Assembly: GCF_003330725.1 (NCBI RefSeq)
Contig: NZ_CP030840.1
Span: 2,170,001-2,234,000, forward strand
DNA: 64,000 bases
Source of the DNA: Acidisarcina polymorpha
GTDB lineage: Bacteria > Acidobacteriota > Terriglobia > Terriglobales > Acidobacteriaceae
Reading direction: 5' to 3'
The position numbers and the translations under genes were made by a program. Shown here one piece after another: positions 8,996-17,956 of the stretch. Each line of letters begins with the position of its first letter. The stretch's first letter is position 1. The notes under the pieces were generated by a model. The model worked only from the letters and a program-made list of their open reading frames with translations. It searched no databases and was not told where the DNA came from.

Positions 8996-9797
8996 TCTGG
9001 TAGAACGTGCCCGCGCTGCGCTCACCGAGCGCAAGGACCAAACCGAACTTCCAGGCATGAGCCTGATCGAGCACCTGAACGAGTTGCGCCAACGCCTGGT
9101 GCATTCGGCGGTTGCGCTCGTGATCGGTTTCTTCATTGCCTACGCTTTTCACGAGAAGATCTTTGGCATCATGCAGGCGCCCATCGTCGAGGCCCTGAAA
9201 AAGAACCACCTCGACACGCAGCTTGTGATCCACAACCCGATCGATGGCTTCAATATGTATTTGAAGATCAGCTTCACCTTTGGAGCCATCCTTGCCGCGC
9301 CCTACGTTCTCTATCAGCTGTGGCTTTTCATCTCGCCCGGCCTTTACGCGAATGAGAAAAAGTATGTGACGCCGTTCATGGTCGCCACGGTGGGGCTGTT
9401 TCTCTGTGGAGCATTTTTCGGGTACCACTACGTATTCCCCGGCTCGCTCGGCTTCCTGTTCGACTACTCCAAGCAGTTCAAGCCGCTGATCGAAATCAGC
9501 GAATACACCGACCTCTTCAATACCGTGATCCTGGGCTTGGGGATTACCTTCGAACTGCCGATCCTGGTCATGTTCCTTTCCCTCTTCGGGATCGTGAGCC
9601 CTAAGTTCCTGTGGAAGAACATCCGCTATGCGATCCTGATCATCTTCATCATCGCGGCGATCATCACTCCTACCCCGGATGTGCTGACCATGTGCGTCTT
9701 CGCGAGCCCGATGCTCGTGCTGTACCTCATCAGCATCGGAGTATCGTTCATGGTCCACCCAGCCCGCCGCCGCAAACGGGCAGCGGAAGCCTCTTAA
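8988..9797 (+). CDS. tatC: Sec-independent translocase subunit TatC
   Basis: A 269-residue polytopic protein with six predicted membrane helices. Conserved motifs include MSLIEHLNELRQRL at the N-terminus, the FxxxFG-like LKISFTFGAILAAPYVLYQLWLF region and the ITPTPDVLTM segment. TatC recognises the twin-arginine signal and forms the receptor core with TatB. The start at 8988 overlaps the preceding tat gene; the open frame further upstream is a shadow. An M28 peptidase gene follows three bases later, so the three genes form an operon. Confidence 0.96.
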   Translation: MVDLVERARAALTERKDQTELPGMSLIEHLNELRQRLVHSAVALVIGFFIAYAFHEKIFGIMQAPIVEALKKNHLDTQLVIHNPIDGFNMYLKISFTFGAILAAPYVLYQLWLFISPGLYANEKKYVTPFMVATVGLFLCGAFFGYHYVFPGSLGFLFDYSKQFKPLIEISEYTDLFNTVILGLGITFELPILVMFLSLFGIVSPKFLWKNIRYAILIIFIIAAIITPTPDVLTMCVFASPMLVLYLISIGVSFMVHPARRRKRAAEAS

Positions 9798-9800
9798 ACA

Positions 9801-10808
9801 ATGACGACCGCGAATCCAGAGCCGCAGGATGGTCGAGCGTCCGGCCGGAAGCATGAGGCTCGAGTCCCAAGAATCGGACCCGCTGAGATACTCCCTTCGG
9901 GCCTCGCCTGCTCAATACTGGCGACACTCCTCATCGCCCTCACTACCCTTGCAACTGCTCAGGCAAGCCACTTCAATGGTGCGCGGGCCCTCGAATACGC
10001 GCGTGAACTGGTCGCCTTCGGGCCCCGTTACAACGCCAGTGAAGGCCTGGTCAAAGCACAGGCATGGCTGCGGAAACAATTCGCGAAAGACGATCTGGTC
10101 GAAGACACCTTCGTCGTCGACACTCCGGCAGGCCCCCAGCAGCTGCATAACTTTGTTGTAAGATTTCCCGGTAAGAAAGACGGCGTGATCGTCCTCGCGA
10201 CCCACTACGAGACCAATTACTGGCTGAAAGACACGAGCTTTGTCGGTGCGAACGACGGTGCATCGACGACCGGCCTGCTCATCGAAATGGCCAGCCATCT
10301 GCGAGCGACGGGCGGCAAGCCACTCGACGGTTACAGTGTGTGGCTCGTCTTCTTCGACGGCGAAGAAGCCGTAAAGAGCTGGTCCAGCTCTGATTCTCTC
10401 TATGGCAGCCGCCATCTCGCCGCCAAATGGCAAAATGACGGCACTCTTAAGAAGATCAAGGCCTTCCTGCTCACCGACATGATCGGCGATAAGGATTTGG
10501 ACATCGCTCGCGATGGCAACTCCACTCCATGGCTGGAGGACCTTGTCGGCAAGGCCGCCGCCCGCCAAGGCGATCAGCGCTACTTCTTCCATCACAACAC
10601 GGCCGAAGATGATGACCACATCCCCTTCGCTCAGCGCGGCGTTCCGGTCGCCGACATCATCGACGACGACTACGGGCCGCATGACGCCGGCCACCCTGAC
10701 GGCTATCACCACACCCCCCAGGACACCCTCGACATGATCAGCGCCAAAAGCTTAACCATCGATGGCGATGTCCTGCTCGATGCCCTCCGCGCCCTGAATC
10801 AACGCTAA
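9801..10808 (+). CDS. Exported M28-family metallopeptidase
   Basis: A 335-residue secreted protein with a signal anchor or signal peptide at about 31-54. The catalytic domain has the two-zinc ligands of the M28 family: His in LATHYET, Asp in GANDGAST, the Glu pair in FFDGEEA, Asp in LLTDMIG, and the final His in GYHHTPQDT. This branch is close to glutaminyl-peptide cyclases and small aminopeptidases, so the activity could be either. It follows tatC with a three-base gap and is probably co-transcribed. No RR motif is evident, so Sec export is likely. Confidence 0.88.
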   Translation: MTTANPEPQDGRASGRKHEARVPRIGPAEILPSGLACSILATLLIALTTLATAQASHFNGARALEYARELVAFGPRYNASEGLVKAQAWLRKQFAKDDLVEDTFVVDTPAGPQQLHNFVVRFPGKKDGVIVLATHYETNYWLKDTSFVGANDGASTTGLLIEMASHLRATGGKPLDGYSVWLVFFDGEEAVKSWSSSDSLYGSRHLAAKWQNDGTLKKIKAFLLTDMIGDKDLDIARDGNSTPWLEDLVGKAAARQGDQRYFFHHNTAEDDDHIPFAQRGVPVADIIDDDYGPHDAGHPDGYHHTPQDTLDMISAKSLTIDGDVLLDALRALNQR

Positions 10809-10915
10809 GAGCAGGTTCAAGGGGCGCAATGCGGGCCTCAGCTTCGCGAAGCTAACCAGGGCCTCTTCTCCCAATCATCGTCGTTCTCTCGCCGGGATGC
10901 GGTAGCATCGAAACA

Positions 10916-11944
10916 ATGCTCGCCGGCGCGCCTCTAAGCTATTGGATCGGTTTCCACGCCCTGGTGCTCGCCCTGCTGGCAATCGATCTCCTCTTCCTGA
11001 ACCCTAAGAACGAGAAGAGAGCGCAGAAACTTGCGTGGGGATGGACCCTCTTTCTCTTCTGCCTGGCATGCGCTTTCGCGCTCACTCTGGTGCGTGTTGA
11101 CGGCCACCAGCATGCACTTGAATTCTTCTCCAGCTATCTCATCGAGAGCTCGCTCAGCGTCGACAACCTTTTCGTCTTCCTGCTAATGTTCCGTTCGCTT
11201 CAGCTCGATCGCCAACAACAGCACAGCATCCTGCTTTGGGGAGTGGGCGGCGCCATTGTTATGCGCGCTCTTTTTATCGCTGCAGGCGTCACCCTGCTCG
11301 CTCATTTCGCCTGGATTGAAGACGTTTTTGGAGTCATTCTGCTCATCGCCGCCGTTCGTCTCATACGCCACCAAGCCAACAATGAGAAGCCCTCGGCAGT
11401 GGTGCGATGGATCCAGTCGCAGTCGCTGAAGCGCGCCGCAAAAGCGGCAGAGGGGGAAGGGCGTAAGAACGATGGACCTGCGAAAGGCGGCAGAGGCCGT
11501 CCGTCAGCCGGCAACGTTGAAGCGGCCGTCCAGCCCCAGACCACCGCCGCGCCGCTCCGAGCCGCTCAACATCAGGTAACCTTGACCCCGGCTACCTTTG
11601 TCATGATCGTTCTCGCCGTCGAGGGAACCGACCTTGTCTTCGCCCTCGACTCGATACCAGCGGTACTGGCCATCACCCGCGATCCATTCATCGCCTACAC
11701 GTCGAATATCTTCGCCGTACTGGGCCTGCGCTCGCTCTACTTCGCGCTCGCCGGCATGTTGGATCGCTTCCGTCTGCTCCACTACGGACTGGCGGCGATC
11801 CTCGGCTTCGTCGCTCTGAAGATGCTGCTGGCCCGCTGGGTGCACGTCAATGTGGTGATATCTCTAGCAGTGATTTTGGGGATACTGGCCATCTTTATCG
11901 CCGCCTCTCTACTCGAGGAGAAGAGGCGGAGGGCTCACGCCTAA
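10916..11944 (+). CDS. TerC family integral membrane protein
   Basis: A 342-residue polytopic membrane protein of the TerC/Alx family. Acidic membrane-embedded motifs are conserved: ESSLSVDNLFVFLLMF in the first half and VEGTDLVFALDSIPAVLAIT in the second, the internal repeat typical of the family. A cytoplasmic loop of about 60 polar residues (about 160-225) separates the halves. Alx-type members export manganese or act in metal homeostasis; the tellurite phenotype of TerC is indirect. It is transcribed towards dnaA. Confidence 0.92.
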   Translation: MLAGAPLSYWIGFHALVLALLAIDLLFLNPKNEKRAQKLAWGWTLFLFCLACAFALTLVRVDGHQHALEFFSSYLIESSLSVDNLFVFLLMFRSLQLDRQQQHSILLWGVGGAIVMRALFIAAGVTLLAHFAWIEDVFGVILLIAAVRLIRHQANNEKPSAVVRWIQSQSLKRAAKAAEGEGRKNDGPAKGGRGRPSAGNVEAAVQPQTTAAPLRAAQHQVTLTPATFVMIVLAVEGTDLVFALDSIPAVLAITRDPFIAYTSNIFAVLGLRSLYFALAGMLDRFRLLHYGLAAILGFVALKMLLARWVHVNVVISLAVILGILAIFIAASLLEEKRRRAHA

Positions 11945-12100
11945 GCGCGAAAACAGATGCTTTCTGCAAAATCGAAAGCGGGCTGAACTACGCCTCTTTG
12001 CCGCATGAGAGACCACAGAAAAATTCCCTGCTAACTTTGCGCCTCGAGAACTGCGACTCCTTGAGTCACGGCCGCGATCTCGCAGAGTTGGTATTGGGAC

Positions 12101-13540
12101 TCAGCTGTTGAGGGTCTCCATCAGCTTGTTGAGCGTTCGGTTTAAGTCCTTGTCGGTGCGCTTCAACTCATCAATCTTGCCGATGGAATGCATGACCGTC
12201 GTGTGGTGCTTGCCGCCGAACTGACGCCCGATCTCTGGCAAGGAAGCCTCGGTCATCTGCTTCGCGAGGTACATAGCGATCTGCCGGGGCACGACCACGG
12301 AGCGCGAGTTATTCTTCTGCTTCAACTCCGCGACGCGCATGCCGAACTGCTCAGCCACCGAACGCTGGATCGACTCGATGGTGATCTTGCGCACCTGGGT
12401 ATCGATGAAGGCCTTGAGGCACTGCTGGGTGGTCGGCAGCGTGATCTCCATGCCATTCAAGCCGCACCAGGCAATCAGACGCACCAGGGCGCCCTCGAGC
12501 TCGCGCACGTTGGTCCTCACGTTGGAAGCGATGAAGAGGGCGACATCAATCGGCAGCGTAGTCTGCTCGCTCTCCGCCTTCTTCTGTAGAATCGCGACCT
12601 TGGTCTCAAGATCTGGCGGCTGAATGTCGGCGATCAGTCCCCATTCGAAGCGGCTCCGTAAACGATCTTCAATCTCCGGCAACTCTTTGGGCGGCCGGTC
12701 CGACGCAATGACAATCTGCTTCATGCTCTCGTGCAGCGCATTGAAGGTGTGGAAGAACTCTTCCTGGGTCCGCTCTTTCTGCGCGAGAAATTGAATGTCG
12801 TCGATCAGCAGCAGGTCCACGGAGCGGAACTTGTCGCGGAAACTGGTCATGCGGTCATTACGCAGCGAGTTGATCATCTCGTTGGTGAACTTCTCGCTTG
12901 AGACATAGCAGATGGAGGACTGCGGCATGCGCATCTTCATCTCGTGGCCGATCGCATGCATCAGGTGGGTCTTGCCCATGCCCACACCGCCGTACAGAAA
13001 GAGCGGATTATAGGCTTTGGACGGCCGCTCTGCGACTGCTCCGGCGGCGGCCCTCGCAAACTGATTCCCGTTGCCGATCACAAACCCATCGAACGTATAG
13101 CGGGGATTGAGCTGGGCGGCTGAGTTCCAATCAAATCGCGCCTGCTGCGCGCTGCTCGCCGGACTTCCCGGACGCTGGCCGTTGCTCCGCTGCCCGATTC
13201 CCTGAGGAGCATTCGACGCATGGGCAGGCATGGGCGCAAAGCCTCCATCATCGCGCAGTCGCGCCGCCGCCGGATCCTGCTCCGGAGTGACGAACTTAAC
13301 TTCCTGAAATTCCATCTCCAGCGACTCCATGGCTTCCTGGATGATGTCTCCATAGCGATCGCAGGTCTCTTGAATGTCCGTGCTCGGTACGCGCACAAAC
13401 AGCGTGGTGCCGCTCGCATGGCTGAAGCGTGTCGGCTTCAAGCACGCGTCGAATGAGTGACGCGTGACTTTTTTTTCCAGAGCTCCCAGGATTCTCACCC
13501 AGGGATTTGGTGCTAGTGCGGGCGATGGTGCAAATGACAT
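12101..13540 (-). CDS. dnaA: Chromosomal replication initiator DnaA
   Basis: A 479-residue initiator. Domain I is at about 10-90, followed by a variable Gln/Pro/Ser-rich linker. The AAA+ domain has YGGVGMGKTHLMHAI (Walker A) and LLIDDIQFLAQKE (Walker B). Domain IV ends with the DNA-binding signature EIGRQFGGKHHTTVMHSI. The start at 13540 is preceded by AAGGAAG. It is divergent from rpmH, the usual arrangement near the origin. I found no TTATCCACA-type boxes in the dnaA-rpmH gap or just downstream. Confidence 0.98.
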   Translation of the reverse strand: MSFAPSPALAPNPWVRILGALEKKVTRHSFDACLKPTRFSHASGTTLFVRVPSTDIQETCDRYGDIIQEAMESLEMEFQEVKFVTPEQDPAAARLRDDGGFAPMPAHASNAPQGIGQRSNGQRPGSPASSAQQARFDWNSAAQLNPRYTFDGFVIGNGNQFARAAAGAVAERPSKAYNPLFLYGGVGMGKTHLMHAIGHEMKMRMPQSSICYVSSEKFTNEMINSLRNDRMTSFRDKFRSVDLLLIDDIQFLAQKERTQEEFFHTFNALHESMKQIVIASDRPPKELPEIEDRLRSRFEWGLIADIQPPDLETKVAILQKKAESEQTTLPIDVALFIASNVRTNVRELEGALVRLIAWCGLNGMEITLPTTQQCLKAFIDTQVRKITIESIQRSVAEQFGMRVAELKQKNNSRSVVVPRQIAMYLAKQMTEASLPEIGRQFGGKHHTTVMHSIGKIDELKRTDKDLNRTLNKLMETLNS

Positions 13541-13974
13541 AAACTTCCTTGCTCAGGGTCGTTGCTCGCCCGGCGGCAGCCTCGCCCAAACCGAAAAAGA
13601 AATGCGGCCATGCACCCGGCGAGTTTGCTTGCTGGGTTGGCCATACTTCTCTCGTGGGCTCGGAGCTTGCATCCGAACGCTAGGGTTGGGATGCTTCTGA
13701 TTCGGTCGGCAAAGAGACAGCCTGACGTGCAGATTTCTCTCTTGAACGAAACCGATGCTAGCACGATTGAGGGGCCGTCGTAACGGGTCTTTTCTCGAAA
13801 AAAATCTTTTGTCGAAGAGTTGCACCAGTAGCAGTGAAAAGTGCAAAAGAGGCCGCTTTTTTGCTGCTTTTTAGACGATCGGCTATACTGAAAGTCTCGC
13901 TAGTAGTGGACTTGAATCGATCGCAGCGAGCGCCAAATTCAACACCCAAATTGTAAGTAGAGGAGCGCACTTCC
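13541..13974. other. dnaA-rpmH intergenic region
   Basis: A 434-base divergent gap holding the promoters of dnaA (minus) and rpmH (plus). It contains T-rich and A-rich stretches around 13793-13872 but no recognisable DnaA box cluster on either strand, so it cannot be called oriC from sequence alone. Confidence 0.5.
13861..13889 (+). promoter_or_regulatory. Candidate sigma70 promoter for rpmH
   Basis: TTGCTG and TATACT are separated by 17 bases, a good match to -35/-10 spacing, about 85 bases upstream of the rpmH start. The element fits the strong promoter expected for the rpmH-rnpA-yidD-yidC operon. Confidence 0.5.
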
Positions 13975-14130
13975 ATGCCGAAGCGCACATTTCAACCCAA
14001 TCGCCGTCACCGTTCAAAGACCCATGGCTTTCGGGTACGTATGAAGACCAAGAGCGGAGCCGCCGTACTCTCCCGCCGCCGCGCCAAAGGCCGCCATCGC
14101 GTCTCCGTCAGCGCCGGATATCGCGACTAA
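13975..14130 (+). CDS. rpmH: 50S ribosomal protein L34
   Basis: A 51-residue basic protein starting [19 protein letters not shown], the canonical L34 sequence, followed by [21 protein letters not shown]34 is a component of the large ribosomal subunit. A ribosome site AGAGGAG lies about 10 bases upstream of the ATG. The tail extends a few residues ([10 protein letters not shown]) past the usual end. It heads the rnpA-yidD-yidC operon. Confidence 0.98.
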   Translation: MPKRTFQPNRRHRSKTHGFRVRMKTKSGAAVLSRRRAKGRHRVSVSAGYRD

Positions 14131-14303
14131 TTGCCCCCGCCGCTGTCTCTCTCGCGGCCATTATGTTAGTCAATTGCATCACCATCTCCACCACCGAACC
14201 ATCACCAATCCGCGTAGTGGGACAAGCGCAGCGGCTGCCGCCCCCTGAAGTTGGGGCGGTACTCGCACACGGACCCCTATCGCAGGATATGCATGCCGTC
14301 GCC

Positions 14304-14771
14304 ATGATTCCGAACCACGTAAGCCTGGATCATCGCCTGCGCAAGCACGCCGACTATCAGCGCGTCTATCGCGAAGGGCGAAAGCAGTTTTCTTCGTCGA
14401 TGAGTTACTTCTACGCGCAGCGTAGTGTGGACGCGCTGACGCTGTCTGGTCCACGCGTCGGCCTGACCGCCGGCAAAGTTCTCGGCAAGGCGGTCGAACG
14501 GAATCGCATCAAGCGCCGCATGCGCGATATCGTTCGCCGCCGCGTCGATATGGTGAGTGCCGATGTCGACATCGTGCTGCATCCGCGAAAGTCTGTCTCT
14601 ACCATGGAGTTCGCCAGGCTGGAGAGCGAAGTCGTACGCATCTTTACCACGATTCAAACGACCTTGAACAAAGGCGAGAGGAACATCGGCGAGAAGAGTC
14701 GAAGTGAGAAGACCCTGCGCGGCGGCCCAGAAGCTGCCCTGCCAGTGGCTGAAGATCAGGCTTCTTCGTGA
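14304..14771 (+). CDS. rnpA: Ribonuclease P protein component
   Basis: A 155-residue basic protein that assists the catalytic RNA in 5' maturation of tRNAs. The family opening is [14 protein letters not shown] and the signature is [19 protein letters not shown] chose the ATG at 14304 ([12 protein letters not shown]) because it matches the usual start. The frame is open upstream to 14163, and another ATG at 14289 has a closer AGGA. The stop overlaps the GTG start of yidD by four bases. The last 30 residues are a polar, non-conserved extension. Confidence 0.93.
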   Translation: MIPNHVSLDHRLRKHADYQRVYREGRKQFSSSMSYFYAQRSVDALTLSGPRVGLTAGKVLGKAVERNRIKRRMRDIVRRRVDMVSADVDIVLHPRKSVSTMEFARLESEVVRIFTTIQTTLNKGERNIGEKSRSEKTLRGGPEAALPVAEDQASS

Positions 14772-15193
14772 ACGCGCCTGGCAACGCTACCGAGTCCAGC
14801 AACACCAACGCGCTTAGCAACTTCAACGCGCCCGGGAAGACCAGTCCCATGCGACGTCGCACCAGGCTAGGCCAAGCTTTGTTCGTTGGCTACAAGCAGT
14901 GGCTCTCTCCGGCTCTCCACGCCGCTATGGGGGTTGCGGGCGGCTGCCGCTTTCAACCCACGTGCTCGGAATACGCCGTTCTCGCGATCGAACGTCATGG
15001 TCTTGCGAAAGGCATACTTCTTGCGATCCGGCGTATCGCCAAATGCCATCCGTGGCATCGTGCCGAATTCGATCCGGTCCCCGGCTCCTGGTCTCCCCGT
15101 GCCCCTTTTGCGGCTGCATCCATGCAGACTTACACGCCGCCAGTTACCATAGAACCAGCAGAGCTTGCGCCAGGGCCGGCATTGCGGCCATGA
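14768..15193 (+). CDS. yidD: Membrane protein insertion efficiency factor YidD
   Basis: A 141-residue protein with the YidD core [27 protein letters not shown] and [10 protein letters not shown], including the conserved Cys residues. YidD aids insertion by YidC. The GTG start at 14768 overlaps the rnpA stop. Compared with the usual 70-90 residues, there is a polar N-terminal extension of about 30 and a Pro/Ala-rich tail of about 40, neither conserved. Confidence 0.95.
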   Translation: MNAPGNATESSNTNALSNFNAPGKTSPMRRRTRLGQALFVGYKQWLSPALHAAMGVAGGCRFQPTCSEYAVLAIERHGLAKGILLAIRRIAKCHPWHRAEFDPVPGSWSPRAPFAAASMQTYTPPVTIEPAELAPGPALRP

Positions 15194-15232
15194 TCCGCAG
15201 TCCTGCCTTACGATCGTCGATAGGAACACCTT

Positions 15233-17023
15233 TTGCCAGAGATTAAGAACCCCAATCAGCAGGGCGGCGGCGGCCAGGACCCGAAGACCATGCTCGCCTT
15301 CACGGCGATTTTCATTCTCATGTTCCTCGGGTTGCAATACTTCAAGCCAAAGAAGACGCCGGAGACCGGCGCTCAGCAACAGCAACGTAGTCTCCCGGCG
15401 ACGGCTGAAACCCCCGCTTCGAGCCCCGCTTCTCCCGCGGCAACAGCGACAGCGAAGTCGGGGGTGGTGAGTGCCGCCAATGCCGTGCAGGCCAGCAGCG
15501 AATCCTCAACGATTGTCGAGAACGAACTTTATCGAGTCCAGTTCTCCAATCGCGGCGCGCAGGTGACCTCCTGGATTCTCAAGAAATACAAAGACGGCGA
15601 CGGCAAGCCGCTCGACCTCGTAAACCAGAAGGCCGCGGCCCAGTTCGGGTACCCGCTCTCCCTCTTCACTTACGACAGCGGGCTCCGTACCCGCCTCTCT
15701 GAGGCGCTCTTCGTTCCCTCAACCACTGGCGTTGTCAACGCACCCGGCTCCGTCACCTTCACCTGGTCTGATGGCAGCCTCACTGCGCGCAAGAAATTCA
15801 GCTTCGATTCAAGCTATGTCGTTCATGCCGAAACATCGGTCGAGCAGAATGGCACGCCAGTCACTGCGCTCCTCACCTGGCCCTCCGGCTTCGGTGATCA
15901 GGAGACGCTGCCGCAATTTGCCAAGTCGAGCTTCAACACCATGCAAGCCGGCAAGTCGACTTCGGATGCCTATAAGAAAGTCATCGGCGGCGCGACCCTG
16001 AATGGCCCCTTCGACTGGGCGGGCGTCAGCGATCTCTACTTCGCCGCCATCTTCCTGCCCGATGCGCCACAGCAGACTACCGTCGTCCAACTGCACAACG
16101 AAGAGACGATCCCGCGCAACATCAAGAAGCCCGATCCCAACGCCACAGATCGCGCGCCCGTTCTCGGCGCCGCGATGGGCGTGGTTGGCGGCAGCTCTTC
16201 GGCCCGCCTCTACGCCGGACCTAAACTGATCGACGTGCTCAAGAGCGTGAAAGCAACTGGTCCAGCCGGCAAGCCGACCGGACCTGACATTGAGCCCATT
16301 GTCAGCTTTGGCTGGATGAAGTTTATCTCCGAACCGCTTTTCCTGATCCTCCACTGGATGCACGAACACATCGTCTCCAACTGGGGCTGGTCGATCCTGC
16401 TACTGACCTTGCTCATCAATTTGTGCATGCTGCCTACCCGCATCACCATGATGAAGTCGGCGCTGAAGATGCAGCGCATCCAGCCGCAGATGGAAGCCAT
16501 CAAGGAGCGATATAAAAAGTACAAAATGAACGACCCGCGCCGCCAGGACATGAACAAGGAGATCTTCGACCTTCAAAAGAAAGAAGGCGCGAACATGTTC
16601 GGCGGCTGCTTACCGATGCTCATCCAATGGCCGCTGCTCTACGGCTTCTACAACATGCTCTCGAATGTCTTCGAGCTTCGTCAGGCGCATTGGCTATGGC
16701 TGCCCGATCTGGCGTCCCCCGATCCGCTCCACATTCTTCCGGTTTTCTTCATCGTCTCCATGTTCCTGGTTCAATATCTGACGCCGTCCCCCGGTGTGGA
16801 TCCCGCTCAGCAGCGCATGATGGCCTTCACCATGCCTGCGGTCTTTGGCTTTATGACCTGGAGCGTCGCTTCTGGACTCGCACTCTACTGGGCCTGTGGC
16901 AACATCGTCAATATCGTGCAGCAGACGGTCATGAATCGCACCAGCCTCGGCCGCGAGATGCACGATATCGCGGCGAAACGCGCAGCCAAGCGCCTCGGCA
17001 AACCCGCCGCCAGCAGGCGATGA
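15233..17023 (+). CDS. yidC: Membrane protein insertase YidC
   Basis: A 596-residue insertase for inner-membrane proteins, acting alone or with SecYEG. The first membrane helix is at about 20-36, followed by a large periplasmic beta-domain as in Gram-negative YidC. The C-terminal insertase domain begins near FLILHWMHEHIVSNWGWSI and includes INLCMLPTRI, MFGGCLPMLIQWPLLYGFY and the late helices around YWACGNIVNIVQQ. The start is a TTG at 15233, preceded by AGGA; the sequence then reads PEIKNPNQQ. It is part of the rpmH-rnpA-yidD operon. Confidence 0.97.
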   Translation: MPEIKNPNQQGGGGQDPKTMLAFTAIFILMFLGLQYFKPKKTPETGAQQQQRSLPATAETPASSPASPAATATAKSGVVSAANAVQASSESSTIVENELYRVQFSNRGAQVTSWILKKYKDGDGKPLDLVNQKAAAQFGYPLSLFTYDSGLRTRLSEALFVPSTTGVVNAPGSVTFTWSDGSLTARKKFSFDSSYVVHAETSVEQNGTPVTALLTWPSGFGDQETLPQFAKSSFNTMQAGKSTSDAYKKVIGGATLNGPFDWAGVSDLYFAAIFLPDAPQQTTVVQLHNEETIPRNIKKPDPNATDRAPVLGAAMGVVGGSSSARLYAGPKLIDVLKSVKATGPAGKPTGPDIEPIVSFGWMKFISEPLFLILHWMHEHIVSNWGWSILLLTLLINLCMLPTRITMMKSALKMQRIQPQMEAIKERYKKYKMNDPRRQDMNKEIFDLQKKEGANMFGGCLPMLIQWPLLYGFYNMLSNVFELRQAHWLWLPDLASPDPLHILPVFFIVSMFLVQYLTPSPGVDPAQQRMMAFTMPAVFGFMTWSVASGLALYWACGNIVNIVQQTVMNRTSLGREMHDIAAKRAAKRLGKPAASRR

Positions 17024-17057
17024 ACTTTCTCCGCACGTGATTCGTCTGAGTAGGTTA

Positions 17058-17098
17058 GTACAGAAGCACAGCTGCGGCCTTCTGTGAGTAGCTGTACT
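17058..17098 (+). other. Inverted-repeat structure between yidC and jag
   Basis: AGTACAG pairs with CTGTACT, and inside it ACAGAAG pairs with CTTCTGT, giving two alternative stems in the 190-base yidC-jag gap. It could be a weak terminator, attenuator or mRNA-processing site. No T-run follows. Confidence 0.3.
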
Positions 17099-17213
17099 TC
17101 TGCTCAAGTTCCGCCGCGGCTTGGAGCGGTTTGAATAGCGAGTGAAGCCCTCATGTTTGGCCCGTCGTTGACCATCATCGGGTGAACTGATCCTGGGGAG
17201 GTACGAGTCAACG

Positions 17214-17834
17214 ATGCCGATTGAAGATCACGCAGCCGCAGCCAACAAGATTGCCGGCTTCCTTCAAACGCTGGTCAAAACCGGAGGGCTCCGGGTCAAG
17301 TACCGCATTACTGCGGGCGGGGGCGCCGCCGATCCCGACGGTCTTGAGGCCCGTGAAATCTATGTCGAGCTTGCCGGCCCGGATGCGGCGCTGGTGACCG
17401 AGCGGGGCGGGGAACTCCTGCGCGCCCTCGAGCATGTCGCCGCCAAAATCATCCGCCTCGAACCTGAGGAGCATGACAAGGTTTCCTTCGACGCAAACCA
17501 GTTCAAGACGCTCCGCGCCCAGGAGCTGAAGCTCACGGCCGAAACCGCTGCCGAAAGCGTACGGCGTACCGGACAGCCCTTCAGCTTTGCTCCCATGAGC
17601 TCTCGCGAGCGCCGCATGTTGCATCTTGCGTTGCAAGCCTACGAGGAGGTCGAAACAGCCAGCAGCGGAGAGGGTCTAGGGCGCTTCGTCGTCGCCTATC
17701 CTAAAGGTTCACCTTTGGCACGGGCCGCCGCCGTGGCGCCGCGGAACGGTTCGGGCCGCGGCGGCGATCGCCACTCCAGCCGCGGCTTCGCAAGTCGCAG
17801 CCGCCCCGAACGCCGCCCCCGTCGCGAGGGTTGA
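17214..17834 (+). CDS. jag: Jag/KhpB (EloR) RNA-binding protein with R3H domain
   Basis: A 206-residue protein. The middle of the sequence forms a KH-type RNA-binding fold, and the R3H domain is near the C-terminus (SSRERRMLHLALQAYEEVET with GLGRFVVAYPK). KhpB/EloR partners KhpA to bind RNA and affects cell elongation. The N-terminal Jag-N domain found in Firmicutes is not obvious. The last 35 residues are Arg/Gly/Ser-rich. Its place after yidC is the standard genome order. Confidence 0.9.
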   Translation: MPIEDHAAAANKIAGFLQTLVKTGGLRVKYRITAGGGAADPDGLEAREIYVELAGPDAALVTERGGELLRALEHVAAKIIRLEPEEHDKVSFDANQFKTLRAQELKLTAETAAESVRRTGQPFSFAPMSSRERRMLHLALQAYEEVETASSGEGLGRFVVAYPKGSPLARAAAVAPRNGSGRGGDRHSSRGFASRSRPERRPRREG

Positions 17835-17893
17835 GCCCAAAAATTGAGGGGAAAGTCGAGCCCTGCGAGAAGTCATTTGAGAAATGGAAGAGG

Positions 17894-17933
17894 AGCTTGC
17901 GTGGCACCGCTACGCCACTGTGCCACGCAAGCT
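17894..17933. terminator. Bidirectional hairpin terminator
   Basis: AGCTTGCGTGGCAC and GTGCCACGCAAGCT form a perfect 14-base-pair stem around a 12-base loop. It lies between the 3' ends of convergent jag and the DUF1259 gene, so it can serve both. T-tracts are weak on both sides. Confidence 0.7.
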
Positions 17934-17956
17934 TGTTGAGACAGACTCCGGGAGCG

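Noticed and set aside
8838-9854. 338-codon open frame antisense to tatC
   Set aside because: tatC is strongly supported on the plus strand; the opposite frame is His/Asp/Arg-rich shadow sequence.
14163-14303. N-terminal extension of rnpA by 47 residues
   Set aside because: The extension is non-conserved and has no ribosome site; family members begin near the ATG at 14304, although the ATG at 14289 stays possible.
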